NCBI GenBank assembly: GCA_025062075.1
Contig: JANXBA010000026.1
Coordinates: forward strand, 1-32,223
DNA length: 32,223 bases
Origin: Aquificaceae bacterium
GTDB lineage: Bacteria > Aquificota > Aquificia > Aquificales > Aquificaceae
Direction of reading: 5' to 3'
A program made the translations under genes and the position numbers. This document shows, one piece after another, positions 1 through 9,967 of this stretch (position 1 is the stretch's first letter; each line of letters opens with the position of its first letter). The notes beneath the pieces are model-generated. The model was not told where the DNA came from. It worked only from the letters and a program-made list of their open reading frames with translations, and made no database searches.

Positions 1-1
1 A

Positions 2-715
2 AGCGTAAAGAAAAAGCCTTGGGGCTTTGTGGTGCAGACCAACCGCGGAGACTACGAGGCCAAAAAAGTGGTGCTCAACACCACCATATGGAGGGCGGGA
101 GACCTGGTGGAAGAGCTTAGGGACTACTCTGAGCTTGCCAAGAGACGCTACGCTAAGCTCTGGGGAGCTTTTACCATCTACCTTACGGTGGAGGGAGACC
201 TCCCTCCGGACTTTGCTCATCATCACTTTATACTCCTGAGAGAGCCCATACCCTACACGGGGAGCAGGTCGCTCTTTCTGTCCGTATCCGAGCCGGATGA
301 CCCCGTGCTGAGCAAGGAAAGGACCAAAAGCGTTACTGTCTCCACCCATACCAAGCTGGAGCTTTGGGAAGGTCTGTCGCAGGAAGCTTACAGAGAGAAA
401 AAAGAAAAAGCCACTCAGCACTGCTTGGAAGTGATTTACGCGCACATACCCGCCCTGAGACATATAAAGAAAATAAAGGTCATGGCGGGCACGCCCCGGA
501 CCTTTGAGAGGTATACGAGCAGATACAGGGGCTCGGTGGGTGGCGTGCCGGTCACGAGGGAGAACTTCCCCTTCGGGTATCCCTCCCCCTTGACGCCGGT
601 GGAGGGAGTTTACTTGGTGGGCGATACGGTCTTCCCAGGTCAAGGCTGGCCAGGCGTGAGCATGGGCGTGGTAAACCTGCTTAAGTTCTTGGAGAGAGAC
701 TTTGAGCTATGCTAA
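2..715 (+). CDS. CrtI-type phytoene desaturase-like FAD oxidoreductase, 5' partial
   Basis: This is the C-terminal 237 residues of an FAD-dependent amine oxidase/phytoene desaturase-like protein. The reading frame is open from base 2, so the listed ATG at 29 is internal and the N-terminal Rossmann fold lies outside the window. The diagnostic part is the end, VYLVGDTVFPGQGWPGVSMG, the C-terminal FAD-contacting segment of the CrtI/carotenoid isomerase family. Such enzymes desaturate or isomerise carotenoid precursors, but relatives have other substrates, so the exact reaction cannot be read from this fragment. Its stop overlaps the start of the histidine kinase (ATGCTAA), implying co-transcription. 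Family is confident; substrate is inference. Confidence 0.8.
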   Translation, partial: SVKKKPWGFVVQTNRGDYEAKKVVLNTTIWRAGDLVEELRDYSELAKRRYAKLWGAFTIYLTVEGDLPPDFAHHHFILLREPIPYTGSRSLFLSVSEPDDPVLSKERTKSVTVSTHTKLELWEGLSQEAYREKKEKATQHCLEVIYAHIPALRHIKKIKVMAGTPRTFERYTSRYRGSVGGVPVTRENFPFGYPSPLTPVEGVYLVGDTVFPGQGWPGVSMGVVNLLKFLERDFELC

Positions 716-1695
716 AGGTTAGGCTCAGGGAGTGGCTCTACATACTGCTACTTGCCCTGCTTCTGGGCTTTTCTATTTCTGGGTTCGTGGCGAGCCTGCA
801 CGGCGAGGCGATAGGACCTGTGGTTGCCTTGGGAGTTCTCACCTCCTGCTACATCTTTGCCCTTTCCCTGATTACCACCGAGATATACAACCGCTGGCTT
901 ATAGCGTGGGTCCCAAGCCCGCTGAGGACGCCTTTCAGCCTTCTTTTTGCCTTTCTCTCCGGGTTCGTAGGAGCTCTGGGTGGCTACCTTAGCAACGAGC
1001 TTTTGGGCATAACCTCCATAAAACTCTCCTTCAAAAAAGCCCTTAGCCTGTCCTTTTTTTTGGGAGTTATGACCTCCTCTTTGGGCTACCTACTTTACAA
1101 GCTCCTGTCTTTGCAGAGAAAAGAGGAAGAGAGCCGGGGCCTCCTGCTGGAAGAGCACATAAGAAGTTTGGAGGCCCAGATAGCACCCCACTTTATGTTC
1201 AACACGCTCAACGCAGTGGCCGAGCTGGTCTGGCAGGACCCGGCAAGGGCAGAAAGGGCCATCCTGAGCCTTGCCCGGCTCCTGAGAAAGAGCCTCCACC
1301 TTGAACCCTACATAACTTTGGAGGAGGAGCTGGAGCTCTTGAAGGACTACTGGAGCCTAATGAGCCTGCGCTTTGTGGGCTCTATAAGCTTGGAGATTCA
1401 GACAGACCCGAAGATGCTGAACCTGAGAGTGCCCAAGTTCTCCCTGCAGGTGCTGGTAGAGAATGCGGTCAAGCACGGACTAAAGCTGAGACATGGTTAT
1501 GTGAAGGTGCGTGCCTACCGAAGAGACTCTGAGCAGGTGGTGGAGGTGGAGGACAACGGCGTAGGCTTTGAAACGCTGAAAGAGGGCGTAGGACTTAGAA
1601 ACCTCAGGAAACGGCTTGCCCTGTGTGGTGGTAGGTTGGACTACCGCTCCGAGGACGGGACTACCTGCTTTCGCATGCTTTTCAATGGAAGGTAA
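709..1695 (+). CDS. LytS/YehU-type membrane sensor histidine kinase
   Basis: The N-terminus has four hydrophobic segments (about residues 8-28, 38-59, 76-98 and 110-133), so the sensor is membrane-embedded with little periplasmic mass. A short coiled region follows, then the His_kinase (PF06580-type) signature QIAPHFMFNTLN with the presumed phospho-acceptor His161. The C-terminal ATPase domain shows an N box (VENAVKHG), a G1 box (EDNGVGF) and a G2 box (GVGLRNL). Length (328 aa) is normal for a compact member. The ATG overlaps the upstream stop by 7 bases. No response regulator is adjacent downstream, so its partner must lie upstream of the window or elsewhere. The signal is unknown. Confidence 0.85.
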   Translation: MLKVRLREWLYILLLALLLGFSISGFVASLHGEAIGPVVALGVLTSCYIFALSLITTEIYNRWLIAWVPSPLRTPFSLLFAFLSGFVGALGGYLSNELLGITSIKLSFKKALSLSFFLGVMTSSLGYLLYKLLSLQRKEEESRGLLLEEHIRSLEAQIAPHFMFNTLNAVAELVWQDPARAERAILSLARLLRKSLHLEPYITLEEELELLKDYWSLMSLRFVGSISLEIQTDPKMLNLRVPKFSLQVLVENAVKHGLKLRHGYVKVRAYRRDSEQVVEVEDNGVGFETLKEGVGLRNLRKRLALCGGRLDYRSEDGTTCFRMLFNGR

Positions 1696-1782
1696 AAAAA
1701 GACCCATCAAAGGTAAAGCGGTAGAGTACACCAGAGCAAGGCGCGCAGTAAGATTTACAAAAACCACAAGGAGGTGCGAGTC

Positions 1783-1884
1783 ATGCAACTGCCAGAAGCC
1801 TTCAGATTTATGAGGATAGGTTGGTGGGTAGTTCACATAGTGGGTATAACCTTGGTCTTTCTGCTGGGCAGATGGACCGCCTGA
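1783..1884 (+). CDS. 33-residue single-pass membrane peptide (not in ORF track)
   Basis: An ATG lies 7 bases after a strong Shine-Dalgarno sequence (AAGGAGG). It opens 33 codons ending in TGA: a short polar head, then a hydrophobic stretch (WWVVHIVGITLVFLLG) and a basic/polar end, RWTA. The stop overlaps the best start of the flavin-reductase-like gene at 1872 (13 bases), as expected for a coupled operon gene. The good ribosome site and the overlap are the evidence that it is translated. I do not recognise a family. It could be a small membrane subunit or regulator for the neighbouring kinase or membrane proteins, or a leader peptide; that is inference. Confidence 0.55.
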   Translation: MQLPEAFRFMRIGWWVVHIVGITLVFLLGRWTA

Positions 1885-2462
1885 AAAACGCCGACCATGC
1901 CTTGCCTCCCCCTGATGGGGTCCCTTCCACCCCTCGGGCCCCTTTCAAAACTCTGACGGAAGCTTACTTCTTAGGCTACGTGCCAAGGCCCTTGGCTCTC
2001 ATGTGCGTGGGGGAAAATCCTCTGGCGGTAGCCTGGCACGCGCCTATAAACAAAGACCCCTTCCTCTACGCAGTGGCCATCGACAGGACCAACCACAGCC
2101 ACCGCCTTTTAGAGGAGGGCAGAGACTTCACTCTGAACTTCCTCTCCGCAGACTACCTGGAGGACCTCCTCCTCTCTGGCCAGCACCACGGAGACAAGCT
2201 AGACAAGTGGAAACTCTTTAAAAGCCTAAAGCCCGTGAGGGCTCTGAAGGTCAACGCCCTGATGGTAGAGCAGGCCCTACTGGTGTACGAGTGCAGGCAG
2301 GAAGGCCTCATAGGCTTTGCGGACCACAGCCTGCTCGTAGGTAGGGTGGAGCTCTTGCACTACAAGAGGGGCAAGCTCAAGCCCGACAGGGTCAGGTACC
2401 CTCTCCACATGGGCAAGGGCTACTTTAGCAAAAACTCAAGAGCTTATACTCTTAAGAGATGA
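1872..2462 (+). CDS. Flavin reductase-like (FMN-binding split-barrel) protein
   Basis: This 196-residue protein resembles the flavin reductase-like split-barrel family. It opens a barrel with the typical YFLGYVPRPLALMCV strand-loop, followed by AWHAPINKDPFLYAVAI and a segment resembling the family's flavin/phosphate-contact region (FTLNFLS). The ORF track begins at a TTG at 1821, but that extension is translated through the 33-residue ORF in another frame. The ATG at 1872 overlaps that ORF's stop and is preferred. Members bind FMN and reduce flavin for partner oxygenases or act as ferric reductases; the partner here is unknown. Its stop overlaps the next ATG (ATGA). Confidence 0.75.
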   Translation: MDRLKNADHALPPPDGVPSTPRAPFKTLTEAYFLGYVPRPLALMCVGENPLAVAWHAPINKDPFLYAVAIDRTNHSHRLLEEGRDFTLNFLSADYLEDLLLSGQHHGDKLDKWKLFKSLKPVRALKVNALMVEQALLVYECRQEGLIGFADHSLLVGRVELLHYKRGKLKPDRVRYPLHMGKGYFSKNSRAYTLKR

Positions 2463-2710
2463 GGAGGAGCCTTTACAGGCTTTCAGGCTTTTCCTTCTTC
2501 GTGCTGGGAACGGCGGGCATATTTTTGCCCCTAGTGCCCACTGTGCCCTTTTACCTGCTTGCGGTGCTCCTGCTTAGCCGTTCCTCCAAGAGGGACATAG
2601 TAAGGCTCAAAAGGTTACCCTTCTTGGGTAAAAAGGTCTACCCCTACATAAGAAGGGCGGTAAAATTCCTCAGAAGATGGACTACGCAACCGCCAAGTTC
2701 CTCCACCTGA
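2459..2710 (+). CDS. DUF454/YbaN-family small inner-membrane protein
   Basis: The N-terminal half carries the DUF454 signature: a hydrophobic helix followed by GTAGIFLPLVPTVPFYLLA, then a basic segment (SSKRDIVRLKRLPFLGKK). At 83 residues it is shorter than the usual 110-130 of the family, which normally continues with further hydrophobic sequence. The tail here becomes polar (RRWTTQPPSSST) where it overlaps the next gene. It may therefore be a natural short form or a C-terminally shortened one. Two membrane helices are likely. Function is unknown for the family. The start overlaps the upstream stop by 4 bases, and the 3' end overlaps the DUF2269-like gene by 34 bases. Confidence 0.7.
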   Translation: MRRSLYRLSGFSFFVLGTAGIFLPLVPTVPFYLLAVLLLSRSSKRDIVRLKRLPFLGKKVYPYIRRAVKFLRRWTTQPPSSST

Positions 2711-3117
2711 TAGGCATCTTCGTGTGGGCCAGCGCCTCCTCCTCCCTGGGCCTTTTCCTGCTCTACTCTACCCACAGGCCTACCGGCTGTAGCCAGCAGG
2801 TCCTGAGAGACTTTTATCGCTGGATGACCAACTTGGAAATAGCTGGCTTCGTCCTTGCCCTAAGCATGGGCTTTTACATGCTTTACCTAATGGAATACCG
2901 CTTTGACCTGAGTTGGCTCAACAGAAAGCTACCGCTGGTGCTGGGTGTTCTCCTTCCCCTTGAGGTGCTGAACTTTTGGTTCGTCAACTTTCACATTCCC
3001 AGAGCTCCGGACAAGCCCCGTGCCTACAGGCACTACGACCTTTTCGTCTACGTGGTGGCCCTACCTCTGCTGGTAGTCTCCTTGCTGGTCATTTACCTGG
3101 CGGTGGTAAAGCCGTGA
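2677..3117 (+). CDS. DUF2269-like integral membrane protein
   Basis: This 146-residue protein has about four hydrophobic segments: FLHLIGIFVWASASSSLGLF near the N-terminus, a helix at about 58-73 (FVLALSMGFYMLYLM), one around 85-105, and a C-terminal one (VVALPLLVVSLLVIYLAVV). The first helix with HLIG near the start resembles the DUF2269 predicted integral membrane family. It overlaps DUF454 by 34 bases and its stop overlaps the photolyase GTG (GTGA), so it is part of one transcript. No enzymatic motif is visible. Function is unknown; the family assignment is from pattern recall. Confidence 0.6.
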   Translation: MDYATAKFLHLIGIFVWASASSSLGLFLLYSTHRPTGCSQQVLRDFYRWMTNLEIAGFVLALSMGFYMLYLMEYRFDLSWLNRKLPLVLGVLLPLEVLNFWFVNFHIPRAPDKPRAYRHYDLFVYVVALPLLVVSLLVIYLAVVKP

Positions 3118-4403
3118 GGGCGGTCTACCTCTTCAAGAGAGACCTGAGGGTGGAAGACAACAGGGGCTTTTCCTACGCCTGTCAAAGACACCAGGAAGTC
3201 CTCCCTCTCTTTATCTTTGACCCTCAGATTCTGGAAGAGCTCAAGGTCCAGGGAGAAAGACTCAGCTACTTAGTCAAAGCGGTAGAACAGCTCTCGGAGA
3301 AGATAAAGCTTTACTGCCTTTACGGCAAGACTGAAGACTGCCTGAGAGAAATCTTCAGAGTTTTCAGGCCTAGCCACCTCTATACTACTTCTTCCTACAG
3401 CTGGAGCGGGAGAGAGAGAAACCAGCTCGTAAGGCGAGTCTGTCATGATTTTGGAGTGGAGTACGTGGAGGTCTTTGAAAACTTTCTGGTAAGGCCGGAG
3501 AGCGTTCCCCCAAGGAAAGTTTACACGCCCTTCTACCAAGAGTGGAGCAAAAGGGTGGACGTGCAGGTGGCAGAAAGACCCAGCCCCAAGGTGCCCGAGC
3601 TCCCTCTGCCCACCTTAGAGCAGGTAAAGCCCCTGCTAAAGCTCCGACCCTTTGAGGCCTTTGACCCAAGAGCCTGCAAGGAAAGGCTGGAGAGCTTCCC
3701 CTTTGAGAGCTACGAGGAGCTTCGCAACTACCCTGCCCTTGACGGTGCTTCCAAGCTCTCACCCTGCATAAGGTTCGGCCTCTTGTCTTTGAGGGAGATT
3801 TACCGCCAGGCGCAGGGCAGGAGCGAGCAGTTCGTGAAAGAGCTGGGCTGGCGAGAGTTCTGGTATCACGTAGCCCTGCACTTTCCAGAGGTGAAAGACA
3901 CGGAGTTTCAGGAGAAGAGAAGGGGCATCCCTTGGGAGAACAGAGAAGAGCACATACAGGCCTTTCTGGAAGGGACCACCGGATACCCCATCGTGGATGC
4001 CGGAGTGCGCCAACTCCTGCAGGAGAAGTGGCTTCACAACAGGGTGCGCATGATACTTGCCAGCTTTCTCGCCAAGGTCCTGCTCGTAGACTGGCGCATA
4101 GGAGAGGCCTTTTTCAAGGAGCACCTGCTGGACTACGACGAGGTAGTCAACGTGGGCAACTGGCAGTGGAGTGCCTCCGTCGGGGCAGACCCCAAGCCCT
4201 TCCGGCTTTTCAACCCCATCCTCCAGGCCAGGCGATACGACCCAGACTGTGGCTACATGAAAAAGTACCTGCCTGAGCTGGCTCATCTGCCCTGCGAAGA
4301 GCTCCACGACCCGCTGAGCTACTCCCTGCCCTACCACCCGCCCGTGGTCAACTACTACCAGCGCATCAGCTTGGCCAAAAAGGCCTACGGCGTACCCTCG
4401 TAG
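3114..4403 (+). CDS. phrB: Deoxyribodipyrimidine photolyase
   Basis: This is a photolyase/cryptochrome-family protein of 429 residues, the expected length of class I CPD photolyases. The N-terminal antenna domain begins with VYLFKRDLRVEDN. The C-terminal FAD-binding domain contains LGWREFWYHVALHFP, TTGYPIVDAGVRQL, WLHNRVRMILASFLAK and NWQWSASVGADPKPFRLFNP, the core FAD and lesion-binding motifs, so repair activity is likely. The ORF track starts at 2976 inside DUF2269; the GTG at 3114 overlapping the DUF2269 stop gives the correct N-terminus. It repairs UV pyrimidine dimers using light. It converges with the queC-like gene, overlapping by 19 bases tail to tail. Confidence 0.93.
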   Translation: MRAVYLFKRDLRVEDNRGFSYACQRHQEVLPLFIFDPQILEELKVQGERLSYLVKAVEQLSEKIKLYCLYGKTEDCLREIFRVFRPSHLYTTSSYSWSGRERNQLVRRVCHDFGVEYVEVFENFLVRPESVPPRKVYTPFYQEWSKRVDVQVAERPSPKVPELPLPTLEQVKPLLKLRPFEAFDPRACKERLESFPFESYEELRNYPALDGASKLSPCIRFGLLSLREIYRQAQGRSEQFVKELGWREFWYHVALHFPEVKDTEFQEKRRGIPWENREEHIQAFLEGTTGYPIVDAGVRQLLQEKWLHNRVRMILASFLAKVLLVDWRIGEAFFKEHLLDYDEVVNVGNWQWSASVGADPKPFRLFNPILQARRYDPDCGYMKKYLPELAHLPCEELHDPLSYSLPYHPPVVNYYQRISLAKKAYGVPS

Positions 4404-5008
4404 GGAACAAGGCTTTCTAGGGCTTCTTCTCTTTCTTTGCACTTCTCACAGCGACCGCAGGGAACTATTCTGTCTCCTTGCCTGTGTGGAAGAATGCAGG
4501 AGAGGGTCTTCTCCAGAGGCACGTGCCCTGCAAAGCGTCTTACTACCTCTCTTTTGTCCATGCCCATGAAGGGCGTCAGGAGCTCCATGCCCAGGAGTTG
4601 TCTGAGGTTTTGCATGTACTGAGCGTTGTTGTCGGGAAAGGGATAGATGCCCAAGCTACCTATGGCCACGCGCTTGATACCCTTCGCACTTGCGTATATG
4701 CCTGCGCAGGTAACAAGGCCGAGGTTTCTCAGAGGTATGTAGAGGTCCTCCTCGTGCCTTCTGCGGTCCAAGGGTTCTGGGTTCAGAAGGTTTATAGCTC
4801 TCAAGGGTAGGAGGTTCCTGTAGCTCCTCTTTGCGTGTCGCCAGAGCCTCCTGGCATTCTCCAGCTCCAGGCTCTCCCAAAAGTAGCCTGCCCTCACATA
4901 GAGGGGGTAGACCAGCCAACCCTTTCGCAGGTACAGGTAGAGCAGGCAGGTGCTCTCCACCCCTCCGCTGAAGAGCACCACCACCTTAGGCACACTCTCC
5001 TGCCACAT
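4385..5008 (-). CDS. QueC-like 7-cyano-7-deazaguanine (preQ0) synthase family protein
   Basis: This PP-loop ATPase of about 207 residues has SGGVES near the N-terminus (residues 14-19, where QueC normally has SGGLDS or similar). It also has a C-terminal zinc motif with four cysteines (LSCILPH...VPCGRCEKCKE) matching the QueC spacing. QueC turns 7-carboxy-7-deazaguanine, ammonia and ATP into preQ0 for queuosine. The Asp-to-Glu change in the PP-loop and the lack of queD/queE neighbours leave room for a paralogous function. I prefer the ATG at 5008, which overlaps the SDR stop by 23 bases. The track start at 5038 would extend deep into the SDR gene. A GTG at 4990 is also possible. Confidence 0.7.
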   Translation of the reverse strand: MWQESVPKVVVLFSGGVESTCLLYLYLRKGWLVYPLYVRAGYFWESLELENARRLWRHAKRSYRNLLPLRAINLLNPEPLDRRRHEEDLYIPLRNLGLVTCAGIYASAKGIKRVAIGSLGIYPFPDNNAQYMQNLRQLLGMELLTPFMGMDKREVVRRFAGHVPLEKTLSCILPHRQGDRIVPCGRCEKCKEREEALESLVPYEGTP

Positions 5009-5717
5009 GCCGTCCGCTGTCGAGACAGATAATCTCACCTGTCATGCTCTCCACTTCCAGCAGGTACTTGCTCAGCTTAACCACGTCCTGCAAAGATACG
5101 GGCCTCTTAAGTGGCGTCTTGTTTATGTACTCTTCCCACTTGCTGTCAGGTATGTCAGGAGGCTTAAGGGTTGGTCCCAGGGCAATGGCGTTTACCAACA
5201 CATGAGGTGCAAACTCCTTGGCCAGCACCTTGACCGCAGTGTGCAGGGCACCCTTGGCCAAGAAGTAGGCGGAGTAGTTCCTGTAGGGGGTGGTGTTCGT
5301 AGCCCAGTCTCCAAAGGCCACTATCCTACCCTTTATCTGACCTTGGTTTCTCAGCATGCGGAGGTAGGCCTCCCTGCTCATCACCAGAAAGGCTTGGGCT
5401 ATGGGCTTGAAGTGGAGCTCTATATGCTCCTCCCGGAGTTCCTCTATGGGCGTGGGCTCGTAAGGGCTGGAAAGGTGCAGGAAAGCCTCTAAACTTCCCA
5501 GGGCTCTCAGGAGCTCTTCCATCGCCCTGCAGGCCTCTTCCCAACTGCTCAGGTCTGCCCTCGTGCTTACCACCCTGCCGGGAAACTCCTTCTCAAGGCT
5601 CTGCGCCACCCTTGCGGAGCTCTTGTAGACCAGACCTACGTGCCACCCCTCTTCTAAGAGCCCCCTGGCTACCTCGTATCCCACCCTCCGCACGCCCGTG
5701 ATGATGGCTCTTTTCAT
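4986..5717 (-). CDS. Short-chain dehydrogenase/reductase, pteridine-reductase-like
   Basis: This 243-residue Rossmann-fold SDR begins MKRAIITGVRRVGYEVARG. The cofactor loop TGVRRVG resembles the TGxxRRxG form of pteridine reductases (PTR1/FolM) more than FabG. The catalytic Tyr151-Lys155 pair is in YSAYFLAKGA. It reads directly into the queC-like gene. Both could belong to pterin/deazapurine metabolism, but the substrate is inference; a fatty-acid or sugar reductase role cannot be excluded. A TATAAT box ends exactly 7 bases before the ATG and there is no Shine-Dalgarno sequence, suggesting a leaderless mRNA. It is divergent from cimA. Confidence 0.75.
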   Translation of the reverse strand: MKRAIITGVRRVGYEVARGLLEEGWHVGLVYKSSARVAQSLEKEFPGRVVSTRADLSSWEEACRAMEELLRALGSLEAFLHLSSPYEPTPIEELREEHIELHFKPIAQAFLVMSREAYLRMLRNQGQIKGRIVAFGDWATNTTPYRNYSAYFLAKGALHTAVKVLAKEFAPHVLVNAIALGPTLKPPDIPDSKWEEYINKTPLKRPVSLQDVVKLSKYLLEVESMTGEIICLDSGRHVAGECA

Positions 5718-5724
5718 AGCTATA

Positions 5725-5730
5725 ATTATA
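5725..5730 (-). promoter_or_regulatory. -10 box of the SDR/queC-like operon, leaderless spacing
   Basis: Reading the minus strand, TATAAT is followed by TATAGCT and then the ATG: exactly 7 bases, so transcription would start on or next to the start codon. No good -35 at 17 bases is visible. Confidence 0.55.
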
Positions 5731-5788
5731 GGTCACAAGGTGGACAGCGGTTCTGACAAAAGACCCTATCGCTGATAAATTTTATGCA

Positions 5789-7372
5789 ATGGAAAAAGTT
5801 TTCATCTACGACACCACTCTAAGAGACGGCTCTCAGGCAGAGGGCGTGAGCTTTTCCATGGAGGACAAGCTCCGCATAATCCAAAAACTGGACGAGTTTG
5901 GCATAGACTACGTCGAGTGCGGATGGCCAGGGGCCAATCCTAAGGATACGGTGCTCTTTGAGCGGCTCAAAAAGTACAGAACACGGCACGCCAAACTGGT
6001 GGCCTTCGGCTCTACCAGAAGGCCCAACAAGAAAGTGGAAGAAGACCCGCAGGTGGAGAACCTAATAAAGTCCGGAGCCAGCGTGATAACCATCTTCGGC
6101 AAGAGCTGGGACTTCCACGTGGAGGAGGCGCTAAAGACCTCCCTGGAGGAGAACCTTTCCATGGTCTACGACACGGTGAGCTTTCTCAAAAGGCACGTGC
6201 AGGAGGTGATCTTTGATGCGGAGCACTTCTTTGACGGCTACAAGCGCAACCCTTCCTACGCCCTTGAAGTGCTGAGGTCCGCCTCAGAGGCAGGTGCGGA
6301 CTGGCTGGTGCTGTGCGACACCAACGGCGGGTGCCTGCCCCAAGAGGTGTACCACATCACAAAAAAAGTGGTAGAGGCCCTGCCCGGGGCAAAGATAGGC
6401 ATTCACGCCCACAACGACTCGGACACGGGCGTGGCAAACTCCCTCATGGCAGTGCTGGCAGGGGCCAGACAGGTGCACGGCACCATAAACGGCATCGGGG
6501 AGAGGACGGGTAACGCCAACCTCTGCTCAATAATCGCCAACCTACAGCTGAAGATGGGTTTTAGGGCGGTGCCAGAGAGCTCTCTGAAGAAGCTCACCGA
6601 GCTGAGCCACTTTATCTCCGAGATATCCCACATGCCCCTGCCCAGAAACATGCCCTACGTGGGTGAGAGTGCCTTTGCCCACAAGGCTGGCGTGCACGCC
6701 TCTGCGGTGATGAGACACGCCGGCACTTACGAGCACATAGACCCGGCTTTGGTGGGCAACAGGAGAAAAGTGACCGTCTCAGACCTCTCAGGCAGGAGCA
6801 ACGTACTCTACAAGCTCAAAGAAATGGGTATTCAGGTGGAGGAGAAGTCTCCAGAGCTCCTCAAGCTAGTGGAGAAGATAAAAGAGCTGGAAAAAGAAGG
6901 CTACCACTTTGAGGCGGCGGAGGCCTCCTTTGAGCTCCTCTGCAAGAGACACTTCGGTCTGGTCAGAGACTACTTCCAGCTGGAAGCCTACAGGGTGCTC
7001 ATAGCCAAGAGGAGCGGGGACAACCTGCCGGTGTCTGAGGCCACGGTAAGGCTGTCTGTGGAGGGCGTAAAACAGCACACCGTAGCGCTGGGCAACGGTC
7101 CGGTGAGCGCCCTTGACAGAGCTCTCAGGAAAGCCCTGGAAGAGTTCTACCCAAACCTGAAGGAAGTTCAGCTCATAGACTACAAGGTGAGAATAGTAAA
7201 CGAGTCCGAAGGGACGAAGGCTCGCGTAAGGGTGCTCATCGAGTGCACTGACGGCAACAGAAAGTGGGGCACGGTGGGCGTCTCGGAGAACATCATAGAG
7301 GCCTCTTGGATAGCCCTTACCGACGGCCTGGTCTACAAGCTCCACAAGGACGAAGAGGAAGGTATAATTTAG
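5789..7372 (+). CDS. cimA: (R)-citramalate synthase, CimA type
   Basis: This 527-residue HMGL-like TIM-barrel enzyme condenses acetyl-CoA with pyruvate to citramalate in the threonine-independent route to isoleucine. The N-terminus VFIYDTTLRDGSQAEGVSFS, with YVECGWPGANPKD, is typical of CimA rather than 2-isopropylmalate synthase LeuA. The barrel carries HAHNDSDTGVAN (metal-binding) and HKAGVHASAV, and the C-terminus (from about 395) is a LeuA-type allosteric dimer domain with RVRVLIECTDGNRKWGTVGVS. Length is typical. Upstream is a weak -10-like ATAAAT/TAAATT 7-8 bases before the ATG. Downstream it runs into a promoter for the next gene. Feedback control by isoleucine is known for the family, not shown here. 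Confidence 0.92.
   Translation: MEKVFIYDTTLRDGSQAEGVSFSMEDKLRIIQKLDEFGIDYVECGWPGANPKDTVLFERLKKYRTRHAKLVAFGSTRRPNKKVEEDPQVENLIKSGASVITIFGKSWDFHVEEALKTSLEENLSMVYDTVSFLKRHVQEVIFDAEHFFDGYKRNPSYALEVLRSASEAGADWLVLCDTNGGCLPQEVYHITKKVVEALPGAKIGIHAHNDSDTGVANSLMAVLAGARQVHGTINGIGERTGNANLCSIIANLQLKMGFRAVPESSLKKLTELSHFISEISHMPLPRNMPYVGESAFAHKAGVHASAVMRHAGTYEHIDPALVGNRRKVTVSDLSGRSNVLYKLKEMGIQVEEKSPELLKLVEKIKELEKEGYHFEAAEASFELLCKRHFGLVRDYFQLEAYRVLIAKRSGDNLPVSEATVRLSVEGVKQHTVALGNGPVSALDRALRKALEEFYPNLKEVQLIDYKVRIVNESEGTKARVRVLIECTDGNRKWGTVGVSENIIEASWIALTDGLVYKLHKDEEEGII
7363..7368 (+). promoter_or_regulatory. -10 box before the secreted hypothetical gene, leaderless spacing
   Basis: TATAAT lies in the last codons of cimA, followed by TTAGGGC (7 bases) and the ATG at 7376. 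The cimA stop TAG sits inside this 7-base spacer. The spacing predicts a leaderless transcript, although read-through from cimA is also possible. Confidence 0.5.
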
Positions 7373-7375
7373 GGC

Positions 7376-7750
7376 ATGAAGCGCATTCTCCTGCTCCTGC
7401 CTTTTCTGCTTTCCATGGCGGAGCCCCTCAAAGAGCAAAAGTTTAGAGTAGAGTTAGAAGACAAGGGTGGCACAAAGCACAGCCTGAGGGGGCTCGTCTG
7501 CGGTGGTAGAGCTTACCTCAAGGTCAGGGAGGGGAGCGTAGACTACTCGCTGGAGTTTTCCTCCATAAGAAGCATAGAGGTGCTCTCTCAAGAGGGACAG
7601 CAGATGAGAGTAAGGGTTTCTTTTAAAAACCGGAGCTCTAAGGAGTACACCCTGCCCTCGGACCTTTACTGCAAGGGTAACGCGCTTGGGGGCGAGGCAG
7701 GCTTTTTCCTGCGAGACATCAGGGCTATATTTATCACGGAGGAGAAGTAA
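7376..7750 (+). CDS. Secreted hypothetical protein upstream of ctpA
   Basis: This 124-residue protein begins with a typical signal peptide (MKRILLLLPFLLSMAEP) and then has a beta-rich body with two cysteines, LVCGGRAYLK and SDLYCKGN, which could form a disulfide. I do not recognise the family. It follows cimA by 3 bases and is followed 2 bases later by ctpA, so it is in one operon with the protease; a periplasmic or envelope role is inferred. The ATG is preceded by TATAAT at 7 bases and lacks a proper ribosome site. Other Aquificales genomes would show whether it is always next to ctpA. Confidence 0.65.
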   Translation: MKRILLLLPFLLSMAEPLKEQKFRVELEDKGGTKHSLRGLVCGGRAYLKVREGSVDYSLEFSSIRSIEVLSQEGQQMRVRVSFKNRSSKEYTLPSDLYCKGNALGGEAGFFLRDIRAIFITEEK

Positions 7751-7752
7751 AG

Positions 7753-9967
<2,215 letters not shown>

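Noticed and set aside
2976-3113. N-terminal extension of the photolyase ORF
   Set aside because: It runs in another frame through the DUF2269-like gene. The canonical photolyase N-terminus begins at GTG 3114.
3759-4442. 227-residue minus-strand ORF over the photolyase gene
   Set aside because: It is the antisense of the most conserved photolyase region, has no family resemblance, and reflects few stop codons on the complementary strand of GC-rich coding sequence.
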